Part shown: positions 36,087 through 46,508 of the stretch, in pieces
Layout of the letters: every line of letters starts with the position of its first letter
Numbering within the stretch: position 1 is the first letter of the stretch
Source: Alteromonas sp. M12
GTDB taxonomy: Bacteria > Pseudomonadota > Gammaproteobacteria > Enterobacterales > Alteromonadaceae
Length of the DNA stretch: 64,000 nucleotides
Direction: 5' to 3'
NCBI RefSeq assembly: GCF_037478005.1
Contig: NZ_CP144164.1
Coordinates: forward strand, 1,302,001 to 1,366,000
Notes under the pieces: model-generated
Database searches by the model: none
Seen by the model: only the letters and a program-made list of their open reading frames with translations
What the model was told of the DNA's origin: nothing
Made by a program: the position numbers and the translations under genes

Positions 36087-37253
36087 TTATCCTAAAATAA
36101 TATGTGGTAGATAACGGGACATATCTTGGGTAATAACCGAAGTATCTTCTCGAACAGAAATTCCAGCGGCTTTATCATTAACTAACCAGGAGCCAATCAA
36201 TGTGAAGTTGTTGTCAAATTTAGGCAGTGGATGGAATGCTTGGTAAATAAATCCTTCCTCGCCATAAGGGCCGTCGGCATGAATAATCTGTTGTCCTTTT
36301 TCAATCACACTGACGTTTGCACCTTCACGAGAAAAAATGGGTTTTTTTACAATTCGCTGGTGATCACATAGATGTAATTCATCTTCGAAATAAGAAGGCA
36401 GCAAATTTGGGTGACCTTTAAACATCTTCCATAACATAGGCATTAGCGCTTTGTTCGACAGAATACTTTTCCATAAAGGTTCGATCCAATTAGTTTGGGA
36501 GCTTTCCACAAAGTCACCAAACTCCTCGCGCTGCATAAATTCCCAAGGATACAGTTTAAACAAGGTATCTATTTCATTATTCTTTAAATCTGTGAAACGG
36601 CCCGACTCACCCAATCCAATGTCTTCGATAAATACAAAAGGCGCTTTGAGTCCAGATTCTGCGGCACAGTCTTGCAAATATTGAACGGTGCCTCTGTCTT
36701 CTATTGTGTCCTGACAGCAGGCAAAGTGGATATGCTCGGTTTGATAATGTGTAGCAATTTCATTTAATCGCCAAATTAACTTTTCCTGCAAAGAATTAAA
36801 TTGATCAGCATGGCGAGATATGCGATTGCCATCCACCAAATCTTGTAACCACAACCACTGCCAGAATCCTGATTCATATAAGCTGGTAGGTGTGTCTGCA
36901 TTATTTTCATAAAGCTTGGCAGGGCCACTGCCATCATATGCAAAATCCAGTCGTGAATATAAAGAGGGATCATGATTGCGCCAAGAATCTTTAAGCCCTT
37001 GCCAAAATGCTTCTGGGATTTTAAAAGCTGACAATAAAGCGTCACTATTCACCACTTTGTCTACAACTTGTAAGCACATTTGATGAATTTCGACTGTGGG
37101 GTCTTCCAAGTCTTTTTCTATTTGCTGCAAATTGAACTGATAATAAGCTGACTCATCCCAGTAGGGTTCGCCGTACATACTGTGGAACGAAAAGCCAAAT
37201 TCCTTGGCTTTTTGTTGCCAGTTTTTGCGGGGCTCACTTGGTATTCTGAACAT
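36087..37253 (-). CDS. yjfC: ATP-grasp glutathionylspermidine synthase-like protein
   Basis: The 388-residue product from ATG 37253 is the YjfC/YgiC type of ATP-grasp amide ligase, equivalent to the synthetase half of glutathionylspermidine synthase. The N-terminus aligns with YjfC (FGFSFH, then YWDESAYYQF). Conserved features include RLDFAYDG, ENNADTPTSLYE, KPIFSREGANV and a C-terminal SVREDTS. It is predicted to join a carboxylate to an amine such as a polyamine or peptide; the true substrate is unknown. A TTG at 37304 would extend the frame into yjfM and is unlikely. Confidence 0.85.
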   Translation of the reverse strand: MFRIPSEPRKNWQQKAKEFGFSFHSMYGEPYWDESAYYQFNLQQIEKDLEDPTVEIHQMCLQVVDKVVNSDALLSAFKIPEAFWQGLKDSWRNHDPSLYSRLDFAYDGSGPAKLYENNADTPTSLYESGFWQWLWLQDLVDGNRISRHADQFNSLQEKLIWRLNEIATHYQTEHIHFACCQDTIEDRGTVQYLQDCAAESGLKAPFVFIEDIGLGESGRFTDLKNNEIDTLFKLYPWEFMQREEFGDFVESSQTNWIEPLWKSILSNKALMPMLWKMFKGHPNLLPSYFEDELHLCDHQRIVKKPIFSREGANVSVIEKGQQIIHADGPYGEEGFIYQAFHPLPKFDNNFTLIGSWLVNDKAAGISVREDTSVITQDMSRYLPHIILG

Positions 37254-37291
37254 CAGGACTCTATTGCTGTGATTAATGAATGAAAGGGGAA

Positions 37292-37903
37292 TTAACCGCC
37301 CCAACCACCTTTGGAGCTGCTCTTACTGCCCCAATTTGATTTAGCCCGCACAGAACTACCAAATCCACCTCGTTTTATTGTTCGCGTGACGGCCGGTTTA
37401 GGCTTAAATGCGTCGGGTCTGACTTTGTAGTTACGTTTACGCAAGTCGCCATAATCGTATCCACCGGCACCAATCCATCGATAACGATATGAAGAGTAAG
37501 GTGAATAGGAGGTAAACATAGGTTGATATTGATAACGATTAGGTGAGAGCAGGTTACTCAACATATAACCTGCCATAAACGGCATAAAAAAGGACCCCGA
37601 ACTGCGTTCTATTCGTTGACATTGATTCGGGCCAAATTCGCCTTCGCAATCTTGTTCGGTGTTATATTTAGGGCCTGTGCGCTCAGCTTCCGCCAGCGCT
37701 TCTTGATAGGCTGTTTGACAAATTTGCGCTTGCTCAGGGTTATCATTCGCACAATCTTGGGCATCTTTGTATATTGTTGCTTCTTGACGGTTATCCGTAC
37801 AAGCGGCTAAAAAAACAGAGGCTACGCCAATCGCCAAAGGCTTGACTGAAAAATGCTTACGCATTCTGCTCAAATTAATATGTTCACTGCGTTTACGTGT
37901 CAT
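37292..37903 (-). CDS. yjfM: YgiB/YjfM-family protein (DUF1190)
   Basis: The 203-residue product from ATG 37903 has an AGGAGA site just upstream; a longer frame to 37930 would overlap the preceding gene. The N-terminus is basic and then hydrophobic with FLAACTDN, a probable lipoprotein cysteine. Family marks are IYKDAQDCANDNPEQ, ERTGPKYNTEQDC, GEFGPNQC and FFMPFMAGYMLSNLL. The tail is rich in Gly, Ser, Arg and Lys. It stands next to YjfC as in Escherichia coli, but its biochemical role is unknown. Confidence 0.85.
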   Translation of the reverse strand: MTRKRSEHINLSRMRKHFSVKPLAIGVASVFLAACTDNRQEATIYKDAQDCANDNPEQAQICQTAYQEALAEAERTGPKYNTEQDCEGEFGPNQCQRIERSSGSFFMPFMAGYMLSNLLSPNRYQYQPMFTSYSPYSSYRYRWIGAGGYDYGDLRKRNYKVRPDAFKPKPAVTRTIKRGGFGSSVRAKSNWGSKSSSKGGWGG

Positions 37904-37914
37904 GCTCGTGTCTC

Positions 37915-38331
37915 CTAATAGGTCATACAAGCCGCATTGAGTAAACCAACACCAATTGACATTGAGGCTAACATTACTCCAGCAGACACTTCTTGATTAT
38001 CAATTCGTTCAGCAATTGCGGGCATAAAAGTGAAACGCAACAAAAGAAAAGCTAAAACTTGTGCCACTAGAGCGATGACACCCCAAATAGCGAAATCAAA
38101 TTGCGATGCCGAGTTGGTAACAGCGCCAGAAAGGGCAATACTAAAGCCGACTATAGCGCCACCAAAACCGATAGCGGCAGCGGTGTTTTTTTCTTCCTTT
38201 ACCAGTTTCCATTCATCGTGGGGGGTTACCCATGCGTACACAATTTTAAATAGAAATAGAAGCACTATTGAGACCACGAAATAAATTGTAAAGTTACCCA
38301 ATCCGGCTATTGATTCCAATAAAATGTCCAT
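37915..38331 (-). CDS. yjfL: DUF350 inner-membrane protein
   Basis: This is a 138-residue protein with four hydrophobic segments in two similar halves (about 13-32, 50-71, 80-102, 115-135). It matches the YjfL/DUF350 family, including an AAAIGFGGAIVGFSIAL helix and the paired late motif GVMLASMSIGVGLLNA. DUF350 proteins recur with ATP-grasp amide ligases and PspA homologues, suggesting a membrane complex. It is separated from yjfM by 11 bases. Confidence 0.88.
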   Translation of the reverse strand: MDILLESIAGLGNFTIYFVVSIVLLFLFKIVYAWVTPHDEWKLVKEEKNTAAAIGFGGAIVGFSIALSGAVTNSASQFDFAIWGVIALVAQVLAFLLLRFTFMPAIAERIDNQEVSAGVMLASMSIGVGLLNAACMTY

Positions 38332-38364
38332 CGATTTTTCCTTTTCTATATAAATTTAGATTTG

Positions 38365-39012
38365 CTAACCGTTTATTTTAATATCGGCAGGCAAGACATC
38401 GAACCCAGTGCTGATAACTAGGCAGCGATCATGGTTATTATCTACAATTTTTTCTTCTGCACAAACCAACAAAGTTTCGTAGCTTTCGTTGCCGATTTGC
38501 CGTTCGTATAACATCACAAATTGATCCGTTTGACTTGTATCACCATCAAGCTCGAAGGTTTTTTCAGTCATTGCCACGGGGGGAGACTCATCTCCTACGG
38601 CGTTCCATACTCGACTATAAGTGTTGTTTTCGATTTGGTAATGGGGCTGAGAAATCTGACGTTCAATCAAATCTCTCCATTGGTTATCAGTACCAACGGT
38701 TTGTGTTTCATAAAAGTACCATAACTTCACATCGGTAATGTGATTTTCTGTGTCACCACCGTCTAAAACAACCTGTAAAAAAGCGTCATCGTCAGTGTAA
38801 TATCGTAATATCTTGCCACCGGTATCTAAGTGAGCTTCGCCGACAGCCTGAATTAAATGCTGTCTAGCCGCACCTTCAATGACTAATTCAGGTTCGATAA
38901 GTTTGAGTTTTAAGTCGTCAAGTTCAAAAGAGCCACCTAAATATAAGCCCATAATTTCGGGCGCTTTTATGTCAGAATTATCACTCTTTTTAGTAAACCA
39001 TTTTGAAAACAT
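38365..39012 (-). CDS. yjfK: YjfK-family protein (DUF2491)
   Basis: The 215-residue soluble protein is of the DUF2491/YjfK family, recognisable by its acidic beta-rich sequence, the GGKILRYYTDDDAFLQV segment and the position in the operon between yjfL and the PspA homologue. No catalytic motif is visible. In this organism a potassium channel gene is inserted between it and the PspA gene. Confidence 0.78.
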   Translation of the reverse strand: MFSKWFTKKSDNSDIKAPEIMGLYLGGSFELDDLKLKLIEPELVIEGAARQHLIQAVGEAHLDTGGKILRYYTDDDAFLQVVLDGGDTENHITDVKLWYFYETQTVGTDNQWRDLIERQISQPHYQIENNTYSRVWNAVGDESPPVAMTEKTFELDGDTSQTDQFVMLYERQIGNESYETLLVCAEEKIVDNNHDRCLVISTGFDVLPADIKING

Positions 39013-39042
39013 GATTTCTCCGTAGAATCTAAACTGCTGTTT

Positions 39043-40095
39043 TTATTCAGTAAACAATTGCCAATCAAGGGCTCTGATACGTTGTTCAGCAATATAAAAT
39101 AATTTGTATTTTGGCAAGATTGCCACATTGAAGTCTGGGTTTAACGTAACTTTGGCGGGAATACTTGGCTCAACGAAACCAATAAAGGTAGCGTTGTATT
39201 TTTGTTTAAGGACGACAAATAATTTTTCAACAGACAGGTTCTGAACTGAGTTTGGCACTTCCATCGAAAACTGTGCCTGTCCTTCTTGTACTGTCAACAA
39301 GTCGTGTTGCAATAAGCTTGAGCCAGGATCGAATGCTGACTTAGCCAACATTTCAACCGCTACGCTAGGAGTACATTCAACATTAGGGCAGTGGGTTTGC
39401 AATAAGTCGACTAAGCTTTCATCTTTAAAGTAAGCCAGTAAATGGGCGTTCTCATTTCGTTTACTACAATACAAAGACGTTGTCATAGTGACATCATCTT
39501 CTTCGTTATCCATGACAATGACCGCCGCCTTGTCTACACAGGCCCGATCCATTTCTTTATCATTATTGAATGAGATAACTTTAATAAATTCGATTTTGTC
39601 TGGCATCGGATTGTCTATGTCCGCTTTGACACATAAAACAATTTCTGGCTTATTTTCTGTTTCTGCACGTTCTTTTAGCAACAAGTTAAGTAGTTGAATC
39701 GTGCGATGACCGTTCCAGCCAATTACCAGAACATGGTTTTCAAGATCTAATGGTTTCAAACCTTTCACTCCTCTTTGCCATTGCATAGAAACCCAAGCTG
39801 CGACTCGGCCTAAGACTAAGGCGAAAATACTCAAACCTAAGGGGATAACATAAAAGGAAACAATATATTTACCAGCGCTCGTAACGGGCGACATGTCGCC
39901 GTAACCAACAGTCGAACCGGTCACAACTAACCAATATATGAAATCATTAACGTTGAGAAGGGCATCTTCACCAGACACATAAAGTAAAATCCATGTGCTT
40001 AGTGCATAAAACAAAAGCGCCAGTACAATAGTGTACCAGCGCATCTCCGAAAAAACTCGAGTGAGTACTTTGCGAACTTTAAGTACTAATAACAT
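39043..40095 (-). CDS. Two-helix potassium channel with RCK/TrkA-N domain
   Basis: The 350-residue protein has two transmembrane helices (about 20-38 and 75-100) flanking a pore loop with the selectivity filter TVGYGD. A cytoplasmic RCK Rossmann domain follows (HVLVIGWNGHRT at about 114-125), and then a second RCK-like part. It is a ligand-gated K+ channel of MthK/Kch type. Being embedded in the yjf operon, it is likely to work with the PspA homologue and DUF350 protein in responding to membrane damage. Confidence 0.9.
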   Translation of the reverse strand: MLLVLKVRKVLTRVFSEMRWYTIVLALLFYALSTWILLYVSGEDALLNVNDFIYWLVVTGSTVGYGDMSPVTSAGKYIVSFYVIPLGLSIFALVLGRVAAWVSMQWQRGVKGLKPLDLENHVLVIGWNGHRTIQLLNLLLKERAETENKPEIVLCVKADIDNPMPDKIEFIKVISFNNDKEMDRACVDKAAVIVMDNEEDDVTMTTSLYCSKRNENAHLLAYFKDESLVDLLQTHCPNVECTPSVAVEMLAKSAFDPGSSLLQHDLLTVQEGQAQFSMEVPNSVQNLSVEKLFVVLKQKYNATFIGFVEPSIPAKVTLNPDFNVAILPKYKLFYIAEQRIRALDWQLFTE

Positions 40096-40111
40096 TTAGA
40101 TACTGACCAAT

Positions 40112-40792
40112 TTATTGGCCTAAAATGCGTTTAAGTTCGTCATCGGCAGAGCTTTTCCCGCCCTGAATTCCAGCTTCCGCTAAGCGTTTTTCTAAGTCCG
40201 TAGTCGAATCACTTGAGGCAAGCTCTTCAGCCGCTTCTAGTTCAGCACTACGTAACTTTTGCTTATCTTGAATACGACTTAACGATTCAGTAGCGGTTTT
40301 CATTTTACTGTTTGCACCCATGTGTCTGGAGGAAACCGCAACTTGTGCTTTTTGAACTGACTCAGTAGCCTTAACCATGTCAACTTGTTGTTCTAAACGC
40401 TTCAGGTTGTCTTTGGCCTGATTAATGTTTGTGGCAAGTTGTTTTTCTGATTGCGTAAATTGATCAAGAAACTCTTGCTCTGTTTCCATCTCTGCAGTTA
40501 AATCCGCTACTTTTTGAGCACAATCTAACGCCAGTTGACGATCCGATTCTACCGCTTTGCGGGCATGCTCTTCATATTGTCCGATTGATACTTTCAGGCT
40601 ATCAACCTTTTGTTTTGCCAATTTACATTTTGCTAGAATTTGCGTGCGAGCATGATCTGATTTACGCAATTCTTCTTTTGCATCACGAATTTCTTGTTCA
40701 AGAATTCGAATGGCCTGACTGTCTACAACGGATTGAGCAGCTTCAGTTGCGCCACCTTTAACAGCTGTAATTAACTTTCTCCAAACCGACAT
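40112..40792 (-). CDS. yjfJ: PspA/IM30-family membrane-stress protein
   Basis: The 226-residue product from ATG 40792 has a GGAGAAG site; the TTG at 40804 overlaps that site and is rejected. It is almost wholly alpha-helical coiled coil (about 25-190) with an N-terminal amphipathic helix (MSVWRKLITAVKGG), as in the PspA/IM30 family, which polymerises on stressed membranes. The C-terminal EKRLAEAGI-type motif also fits. It is the second gene of the leftward operon. Confidence 0.9.
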   Translation of the reverse strand: MSVWRKLITAVKGGATEAAQSVVDSQAIRILEQEIRDAKEELRKSDHARTQILAKCKLAKQKVDSLKVSIGQYEEHARKAVESDRQLALDCAQKVADLTAEMETEQEFLDQFTQSEKQLATNINQAKDNLKRLEQQVDMVKATESVQKAQVAVSSRHMGANSKMKTATESLSRIQDKQKLRSAELEAAEELASSDSTTDLEKRLAEAGIQGGKSSADDELKRILGQ

Positions 40793-40817
40793 AATCTTCT
40801 CCAAAATACCTAAATGT

Positions 40818-41207
40818 TTAGTGCAAATGTTCTTGATAAGCGTCTAAAAATGCAGCCACATTGTGGAATAAGGCATCTAATTCAATTTGAATGCTCTCTG
40901 CTTTAGATTGTGAACTTAATGCACCAAATGCAGTGTAATAGTCTTGCTCAGCAACTTGGGATATTCCAATCGTTGTTAATGGAAACAACATATGTGTTTT
41001 TAATATTTCTTCGTTCAAAGCTGCTTTATCTTTGACTTCTGAACTTGAAAATAAAATGGATTCGATAATGATCTGCTCTCCACTGAGCGCCAACCATGCG
41101 TCTAAACCATCACCATTTCCGATCAATAAACAATTGTCTTCCCGGGTGACAACAATGTTGTCGTTTTTTGATAAAAGGGTCTCAAGTTGATCAAGGTCCC
41201 AAGTCAT
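40818..41207 (-). CDS. yjfI: YjfI-family protein (DUF2170)
   Basis: The 129-residue acidic protein is of the DUF2170/YjfI family (TWDLDQLETLL start, LPL-type MLFPLTTIGIS centre). It is the first gene of the operon yjfI-PspA-channel-yjfK-yjfL-yjfM-yjfC-rhomboid, so the operon promoter should lie in 41208-41360. TTGAAC with a TTACAA 17 bases downstream on the minus strand is a weak candidate. Its function is unknown. Confidence 0.82.
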   Translation of the reverse strand: MTWDLDQLETLLSKNDNIVVTREDNCLLIGNGDGLDAWLALSGEQIIIESILFSSSEVKDKAALNEEILKTHMLFPLTTIGISQVAEQDYYTAFGALSSQSKAESIQIELDALFHNVAAFLDAYQEHLH

Positions 41208-41363
41208 ATGCCTACTCTCCTGTCAGTGTAATGACTATAGTATGTTACCTTTGTAAACGAAAAAACATGATCAGTTCAAAATGAATTGTAAGTTTTTTCG
41301 CAACGGGTCGGATTGTACTGATAAATGATTTTTAAAGTCAAACTTTATTTTACTTATTTGGAT

Positions 41364-41389
41364 GGTATAATTTATTTTTGTAAATTATA
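41364..41389 (+). promoter_or_regulatory. Extended -10 promoter overlapped by a palindrome, upstream of the DUF6471-like gene
   Basis: TGGTATAAT gives an extended -10 with TATAAT at 41366-41371; there is no good -35. A perfect 9-base inverted repeat, TATAATTTA (41366-41374) and TAAATTATA (41381-41389), covers the -10 and the predicted start near 41378. This is a typical layout for a self-repressing operator. A related sequence GGTTATAATTTAT occurs again at 41792-41804, upstream of queA. Confidence 0.5.
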
Positions 41390-41423
41390 ATTCACAAATT
41401 GGTTTATTTTGATTGGGTGAAAC

Positions 41424-41711
41424 GTGACAGAAAAACAACATAACGCAAACTGGCGACAAGTAGTGCAACGTATCATTAAGGCTGAAATGTCTAAGCGCGG
41501 AGTCAAATACCAAGATCTCAGTGACAGATTAAATACTATTGGTATTACGCAAAGTGCTGATAATTTGCGCAATAAAGTGAACAAAGGAATTTTGGGTGCT
41601 GATTTACTTTTACAAATAATGTACGTTTTAAAAATGCGTAGAATTGAGCGAGAAGATATCATTGAGTTATTTGCAGATATGCAAATTTCATTGGATGAAG
41701 ATGAATTTTGA
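41424..41711 (+). CDS. Small DUF6471-like, probably helix-turn-helix protein
   Basis: The 95-residue protein starts at a GTG. Its core (about 10-70) has KAEMSKRGVKYQDLSDRL followed by SADNLRNKVNKG, matching the DUF6471 pattern, which looks like a lambda-repressor-type helix-turn-helix by spacing. The tail is strongly acidic. It is transcribed divergently from the yjf operon, and the palindrome over its -10 box suggests autoregulation. Control of the yjf operon is possible but unproven. Confidence 0.7.
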   Translation: MTEKQHNANWRQVVQRIIKAEMSKRGVKYQDLSDRLNTIGITQSADNLRNKVNKGILGADLLLQIMYVLKMRRIEREDIIELFADMQISLDEDEF

Positions 41712-41720
41712 AAAACAGAC

Positions 41721-41743
41721 AAAAAAAAAGCCCAGCTAGGGCT
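41721..41743 (-). terminator. Leftward intrinsic terminator with no leftward gene
   Basis: Arms AGCCC (41729-41733) and GGGCT (41739-41743) are preceded by nine A residues at 41721-41729. On the minus strand this reads as a hairpin with a T run. It directly follows the DUF6471-like stop, yet no leftward gene enters from 41744-41914. Confidence 0.5.
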
Positions 41744-41914
41744 GCTGAGCAAAAAACTATGTTTGGGAGAAACATCGAAATCTTTAAGGTGGTTATAATT
41801 TATACTATGACGGCTATAACTCAAGGGAAGCAGGGTATAGAGAAAGCGTTGCAGGTATATTTTTTAATACGTAAAATAATTAATATTAACTTACAGTTGG
41901 GCTAACCAAACTTC

Positions 41915-42955
41915 ATGAAACTATCTGATTTCCATTTTGATTTACCTGAGCGGCTAATCGCTCGATACCCTACAGAACAAAGAACCGCCAGTAAATTACT
42001 GTGTTTAGATGGTAAGAATGGAGGTTTAAAACATACTCATTTTTCTACTTTCATCGATTTTATAGATGAAGGTGATTTACTTATTTTTAATAATACCCGA
42101 GTGATCCCCGCGCGTTTGTTAGGGAAAAAGTCAACCGGCGGAAAAGTAGAAGTGTTGGTTGAGCGAATTATCGATGAAAATACGGTTTTAGCCCATGTTA
42201 AATCTAGTAAATCACCAAAACCGGGAGCGCTTCTAATATTAGAAGAACATATTCAAATGGAAATGGTGACTCGTCATGATCAATTATTCGAATTAAACGT
42301 TGTAAATGATGAACCTGTGCTCAGTTTACTGGAAAAGTTTGGGCATATGCCGCTTCCACCTTATATCGATCGACCCGATGAAGATTCAGATAAAGAACGT
42401 TATCAGACCGTTTACTCTGAAAAACCTGGTGCCGTTGCTGCGCCTACGGCAGGCCTGCACTTTGATGAAGCAACTATCGAGGCGCTAAAACAAAAAGGTG
42501 TAAATACTGCTTTTGTTACGCTGCACGTAGGGGCGGGTACCTTTCAACCAGTGCGCGTCGATAATATTCAAGATCATCATATGCATTCTGAATATGCAGA
42601 AGTCGCTCAAGATGTTGTCGATGCAATTAACGAAACTAAATCAAAAGGCAAACGTGTTATTGCCGTGGGAACTACATCTGTTCGTTCATTGGAGTCTGCC
42701 GCTGCCGCAACCATTAAAAAAGGTAAACCATTAACAGCCTTTTTTGAAGATACCGATATCTTTATTTATCCCGGTTATCAATTCGAAATAGTGGATGCCA
42801 TGTTGACCAACTTCCATTTACCAGAGTCAACCTTAATTATGTTGATTAGTGCTTTTGCTGGTAGAGAAAACGTGATGAATGCTTATCAGCAAGCAATTAC
42901 TAACGAATATCGGTTTTTTAGTTACGGTGATGCTATGTTTATCGAAAAATCTTAG
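41915..42955 (+). CDS. queA: S-adenosylmethionine:tRNA ribosyltransferase-isomerase
   Basis: The 346-residue enzyme adds the epoxycyclopentane ring to preQ1-modified tRNA during queuosine synthesis. Recognisable features are [12 protein letters not shown] at the N-terminus, [31 protein letters not shown] and the late [16 protein letters not shown]. It lies upstream of tgt, yajC, secD and secF in the order usual for gammaproteobacteria. Confidence 0.96.
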   Translation: MKLSDFHFDLPERLIARYPTEQRTASKLLCLDGKNGGLKHTHFSTFIDFIDEGDLLIFNNTRVIPARLLGKKSTGGKVEVLVERIIDENTVLAHVKSSKSPKPGALLILEEHIQMEMVTRHDQLFELNVVNDEPVLSLLEKFGHMPLPPYIDRPDEDSDKERYQTVYSEKPGAVAAPTAGLHFDEATIEALKQKGVNTAFVTLHVGAGTFQPVRVDNIQDHHMHSEYAEVAQDVVDAINETKSKGKRVIAVGTTSVRSLESAAAATIKKGKPLTAFFEDTDIFIYPGYQFEIVDAMLTNFHLPESTLIMLISAFAGRENVMNAYQQAITNEYRFFSYGDAMFIEKS

Positions 42956-43013
42956 CTGTTACTGTTGAAATTTGAGATATAAATCCTTCCTTTTCGCTTA
43001 TTAATGTAACTTT

Positions 43014-44239
<1,226 letters not shown>

Positions 44240-44260
44240 CTAAAAATATATGAGGAATTT

Positions 44261-44593
44261 ATGAGTTTTTTTATTTCTAATGCTTATGCACAAGACGCTG
44301 GCGCACAAGGCGGTGGCTTTGAAATGCTTATTTTATTGGGTGTTTTCGGATTAATCTTCTATTTCATGCTGTATCGTCCACAGGCGAAACGGGTTAAAGA
44401 ACATAAAAACCTAGTTGCCTCTATTGGTAAAGGTGACGAAGTCCTTACTCAAGGCGGTATGGTTGGCAAAGTTTCAAAAGTTTCTGAAGAAAAGGACTTT
44501 ATTGAGATTTCGTTAAATGACAGTACAAATATCGTGATTCAAAAAGGCGCAGTTACAGCTGTGCTACCTAAAGGTACAATGAAATCAATCTAA
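44261..44593 (+). CDS. yajC: Sec translocase accessory subunit YajC
   Basis: The 110-residue protein has an N-terminal stretch and a single transmembrane helix (about 23-42, FEMLILLGVFGLIFYFM) followed by the conserved RPQAKRVKEHK and GDEVLTQGGMVGKV. It associates with SecDF. A terminator-like hairpin separates it from secD. Confidence 0.95.
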   Translation: MSFFISNAYAQDAGAQGGGFEMLILLGVFGLIFYFMLYRPQAKRVKEHKNLVASIGKGDEVLTQGGMVGKVSKVSEEKDFIEISLNDSTNIVIQKGAVTAVLPKGTMKSI

Positions 44594-44606
44594 CTAAATT
44601 GAAAAT

Positions 44607-44629
44607 GGCAAACGGTAGTTTGCCTTTTT
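44607..44629 (+). terminator. Terminator-like hairpin between yajC and secD
   Basis: Perfect arms GGCAAAC (44607-44613) and GTTTGCC (44618-44624), loop GGTA, then five T residues. It is well formed and lies inside the presumed yajC-secD operon, so it probably causes partial termination. Confidence 0.75.
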
Positions 44630-44654
44630 CGTTTAAGTAGGAAAGGAATAGCAA

Positions 44655-46499
44655 GTGTTAAATAAAACTCCCCTGTGGAAGTACATTTTAGTGTTGATGG
44701 TCGTTGCCGTTTGCGCGTTATACGCTTCCCCTAATCTTTATGGTGAAGATTATGCAGTGCAGATATCTGCTGGTCGTGATGCAGTTCTAGATTTGTCTTT
44801 GGTAGATAAAGTGAATCAAGACTTAGCCGATGCCGGTATCGAAAAAAAGTCGATTGTACTTGAAAATGAGCAAATATTGGTTCGTCTTTACGATGACAGT
44901 GCACAAAGATTAGCTAATGAAACCCTCGCCGAATCACTAGGCAAAGACTACACAGTAGCGATGAATTTAGCCCCTGATACTCCTGATTGGTTGGACAGCT
45001 TAGGCGGTACACCAATGAAATTAGGTCTAGATTTACGTGGTGGTGTTCACTTTTTGATGGAAGTGGATATGAACTCTGTAATCACCAAGTCATTGACAGA
45101 CATGGAAGGGGATTTTAAAACCTCTTTACGTGAAGAGAAGATTCGTTATTCACGAGTGAGTATTGTCGATGAATCTGTTCATGTGCGTTTTCGTGATCAA
45201 GAAACATTAGAAAAAGCCGAATTTTTCCTCAGAAATCGCAATCGTGATATTACTGTTGTTGATCAAGGTGATTTGATTTTAGTGGCCAAAATGTCAGAGC
45301 AGAAACTGTCTGAGATTCGGGATTATGCAGTAAAACAAAATATCACCATAATGCGCAACAGGGTAAACCAACTTGGTGTTGCTGAACCGGTTATTCAGCG
45401 CCAAGGTGCAGATCGCATTGTTGTTCAATTACCCGGTATTCAAGATACGGCTCGGGCAAAAGAAATATTAAATGCCACAGCTACCCTAGAATTTAAAATG
45501 CTAGATCAAGAACATGACATTCGTGATGCTTTAAATGGTCGTATTCCTCCAGGTTCTGAAATTGTAGAAGACCAACAAGGTGTTCCACAATTACTACTTA
45601 AAAAAGTGATGTTAGAAGGTAGCCATATCATTGATGCGAATGCTGGTGTCGATGAATACGGTATGCCAAAAGTATCCATTTCTTTAGATTCTGCTGGTGG
45701 CAGTAAAATGTCTTTGGCGACTAAAGGTAATATTGGTAAGCCAATGGCAACCGTATTTATTGAATATCAAGCAACTGGCGAGAAAAATGAGAAAGGCAAA
45801 CTAATATTTGTTCCTGAGAGAGAAGTCGTCAGTGTTGCTACTATTCGCGCTCAATTAGGCAGTCGCTTTGAAATTACCGGCCTAGACTCACCCAAAGAAG
45901 CTCGTGACTTGTCATTGCTTTTACGGGCGGGGGCTTTGATAGCACCTATCTCCATCGTCGAAGAACGCACAGTAGGTCCAAGTTTAGGACAAGAAAATAT
46001 CAATCTAGGCATGCAAGCCATCCTTTGGGGCTTTAGTTTAGTACTGTCATTCATGCTGTTTTACTACCGCGCGTTTGGTTTGGTTGCAAACGTTGCACTA
46101 GCAGCGAACTTAGTGATGATTGTTGGTGTGATGTCAATGATACCTGGGGCAACTTTGACTCTACCAGGAATGGCTGGAATTGTATTAACAGTTGGTATGG
46201 CTGTAGATGCTAATGTCTTGATCTTTGAAAGGATACGGGAAGAAATGCGCGAGGGCAGAAGTCCTCAACAAGCCATTCATCATGGTTATGACAGCGCATT
46301 TTCAACTATCTTGGATGCGAATATAACCACCTTCATTGCTGCTATCATCTTATTCGCAGTAGGTACTGGTCCAATTAAAGGCTTCTCTATCACGTTAATG
46401 ATAGGTATAGCTACTTCGATGTTTACAGCCATTATTCTAACCCGTGTGATAGTGAACGGTGTTTGGGGTGGTAGACGTCTTCAGAAATTGTCGATTTAG
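44655..46499 (+). CDS. secD: Protein translocase subunit SecD
   Basis: The 614-residue protein starts at a GTG with AAGGAA upstream. It has an N-terminal helix (about 9-27), the large periplasmic P1 region with [16 protein letters not shown], and a C-terminal RND-like membrane domain. That domain carries [17 protein letters not shown], the conserved proton-pathway Asp motif. It uses the proton gradient to complete protein export with SecF, ten bases downstream. Confidence 0.96.
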   Translation: MLNKTPLWKYILVLMVVAVCALYASPNLYGEDYAVQISAGRDAVLDLSLVDKVNQDLADAGIEKKSIVLENEQILVRLYDDSAQRLANETLAESLGKDYTVAMNLAPDTPDWLDSLGGTPMKLGLDLRGGVHFLMEVDMNSVITKSLTDMEGDFKTSLREEKIRYSRVSIVDESVHVRFRDQETLEKAEFFLRNRNRDITVVDQGDLILVAKMSEQKLSEIRDYAVKQNITIMRNRVNQLGVAEPVIQRQGADRIVVQLPGIQDTARAKEILNATATLEFKMLDQEHDIRDALNGRIPPGSEIVEDQQGVPQLLLKKVMLEGSHIIDANAGVDEYGMPKVSISLDSAGGSKMSLATKGNIGKPMATVFIEYQATGEKNEKGKLIFVPEREVVSVATIRAQLGSRFEITGLDSPKEARDLSLLLRAGALIAPISIVEERTVGPSLGQENINLGMQAILWGFSLVLSFMLFYYRAFGLVANVALAANLVMIVGVMSMIPGATLTLPGMAGIVLTVGMAVDANVLIFERIREEMREGRSPQQAIHHGYDSAFSTILDANITTFIAAIILFAVGTGPIKGFSITLMIGIATSMFTAIILTRVIVNGVWGGRRLQKLSI

Positions 46500-46508
46500 G
46501 AGCGGGAC

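Noticed and set aside
41372..41824. 150-codon leftward open frame opposite the DUF6471-like gene
   Set aside because: It is antisense to a gene with a recognisable family pattern and has an unconvincing composition with no family resemblance.
41708..41905. 65-codon rightward frame after the DUF6471-like gene
   Set aside because: It begins at the stop of the previous gene, runs through the leftward terminator hairpin and the queA upstream region, and looks like non-coding sequence.
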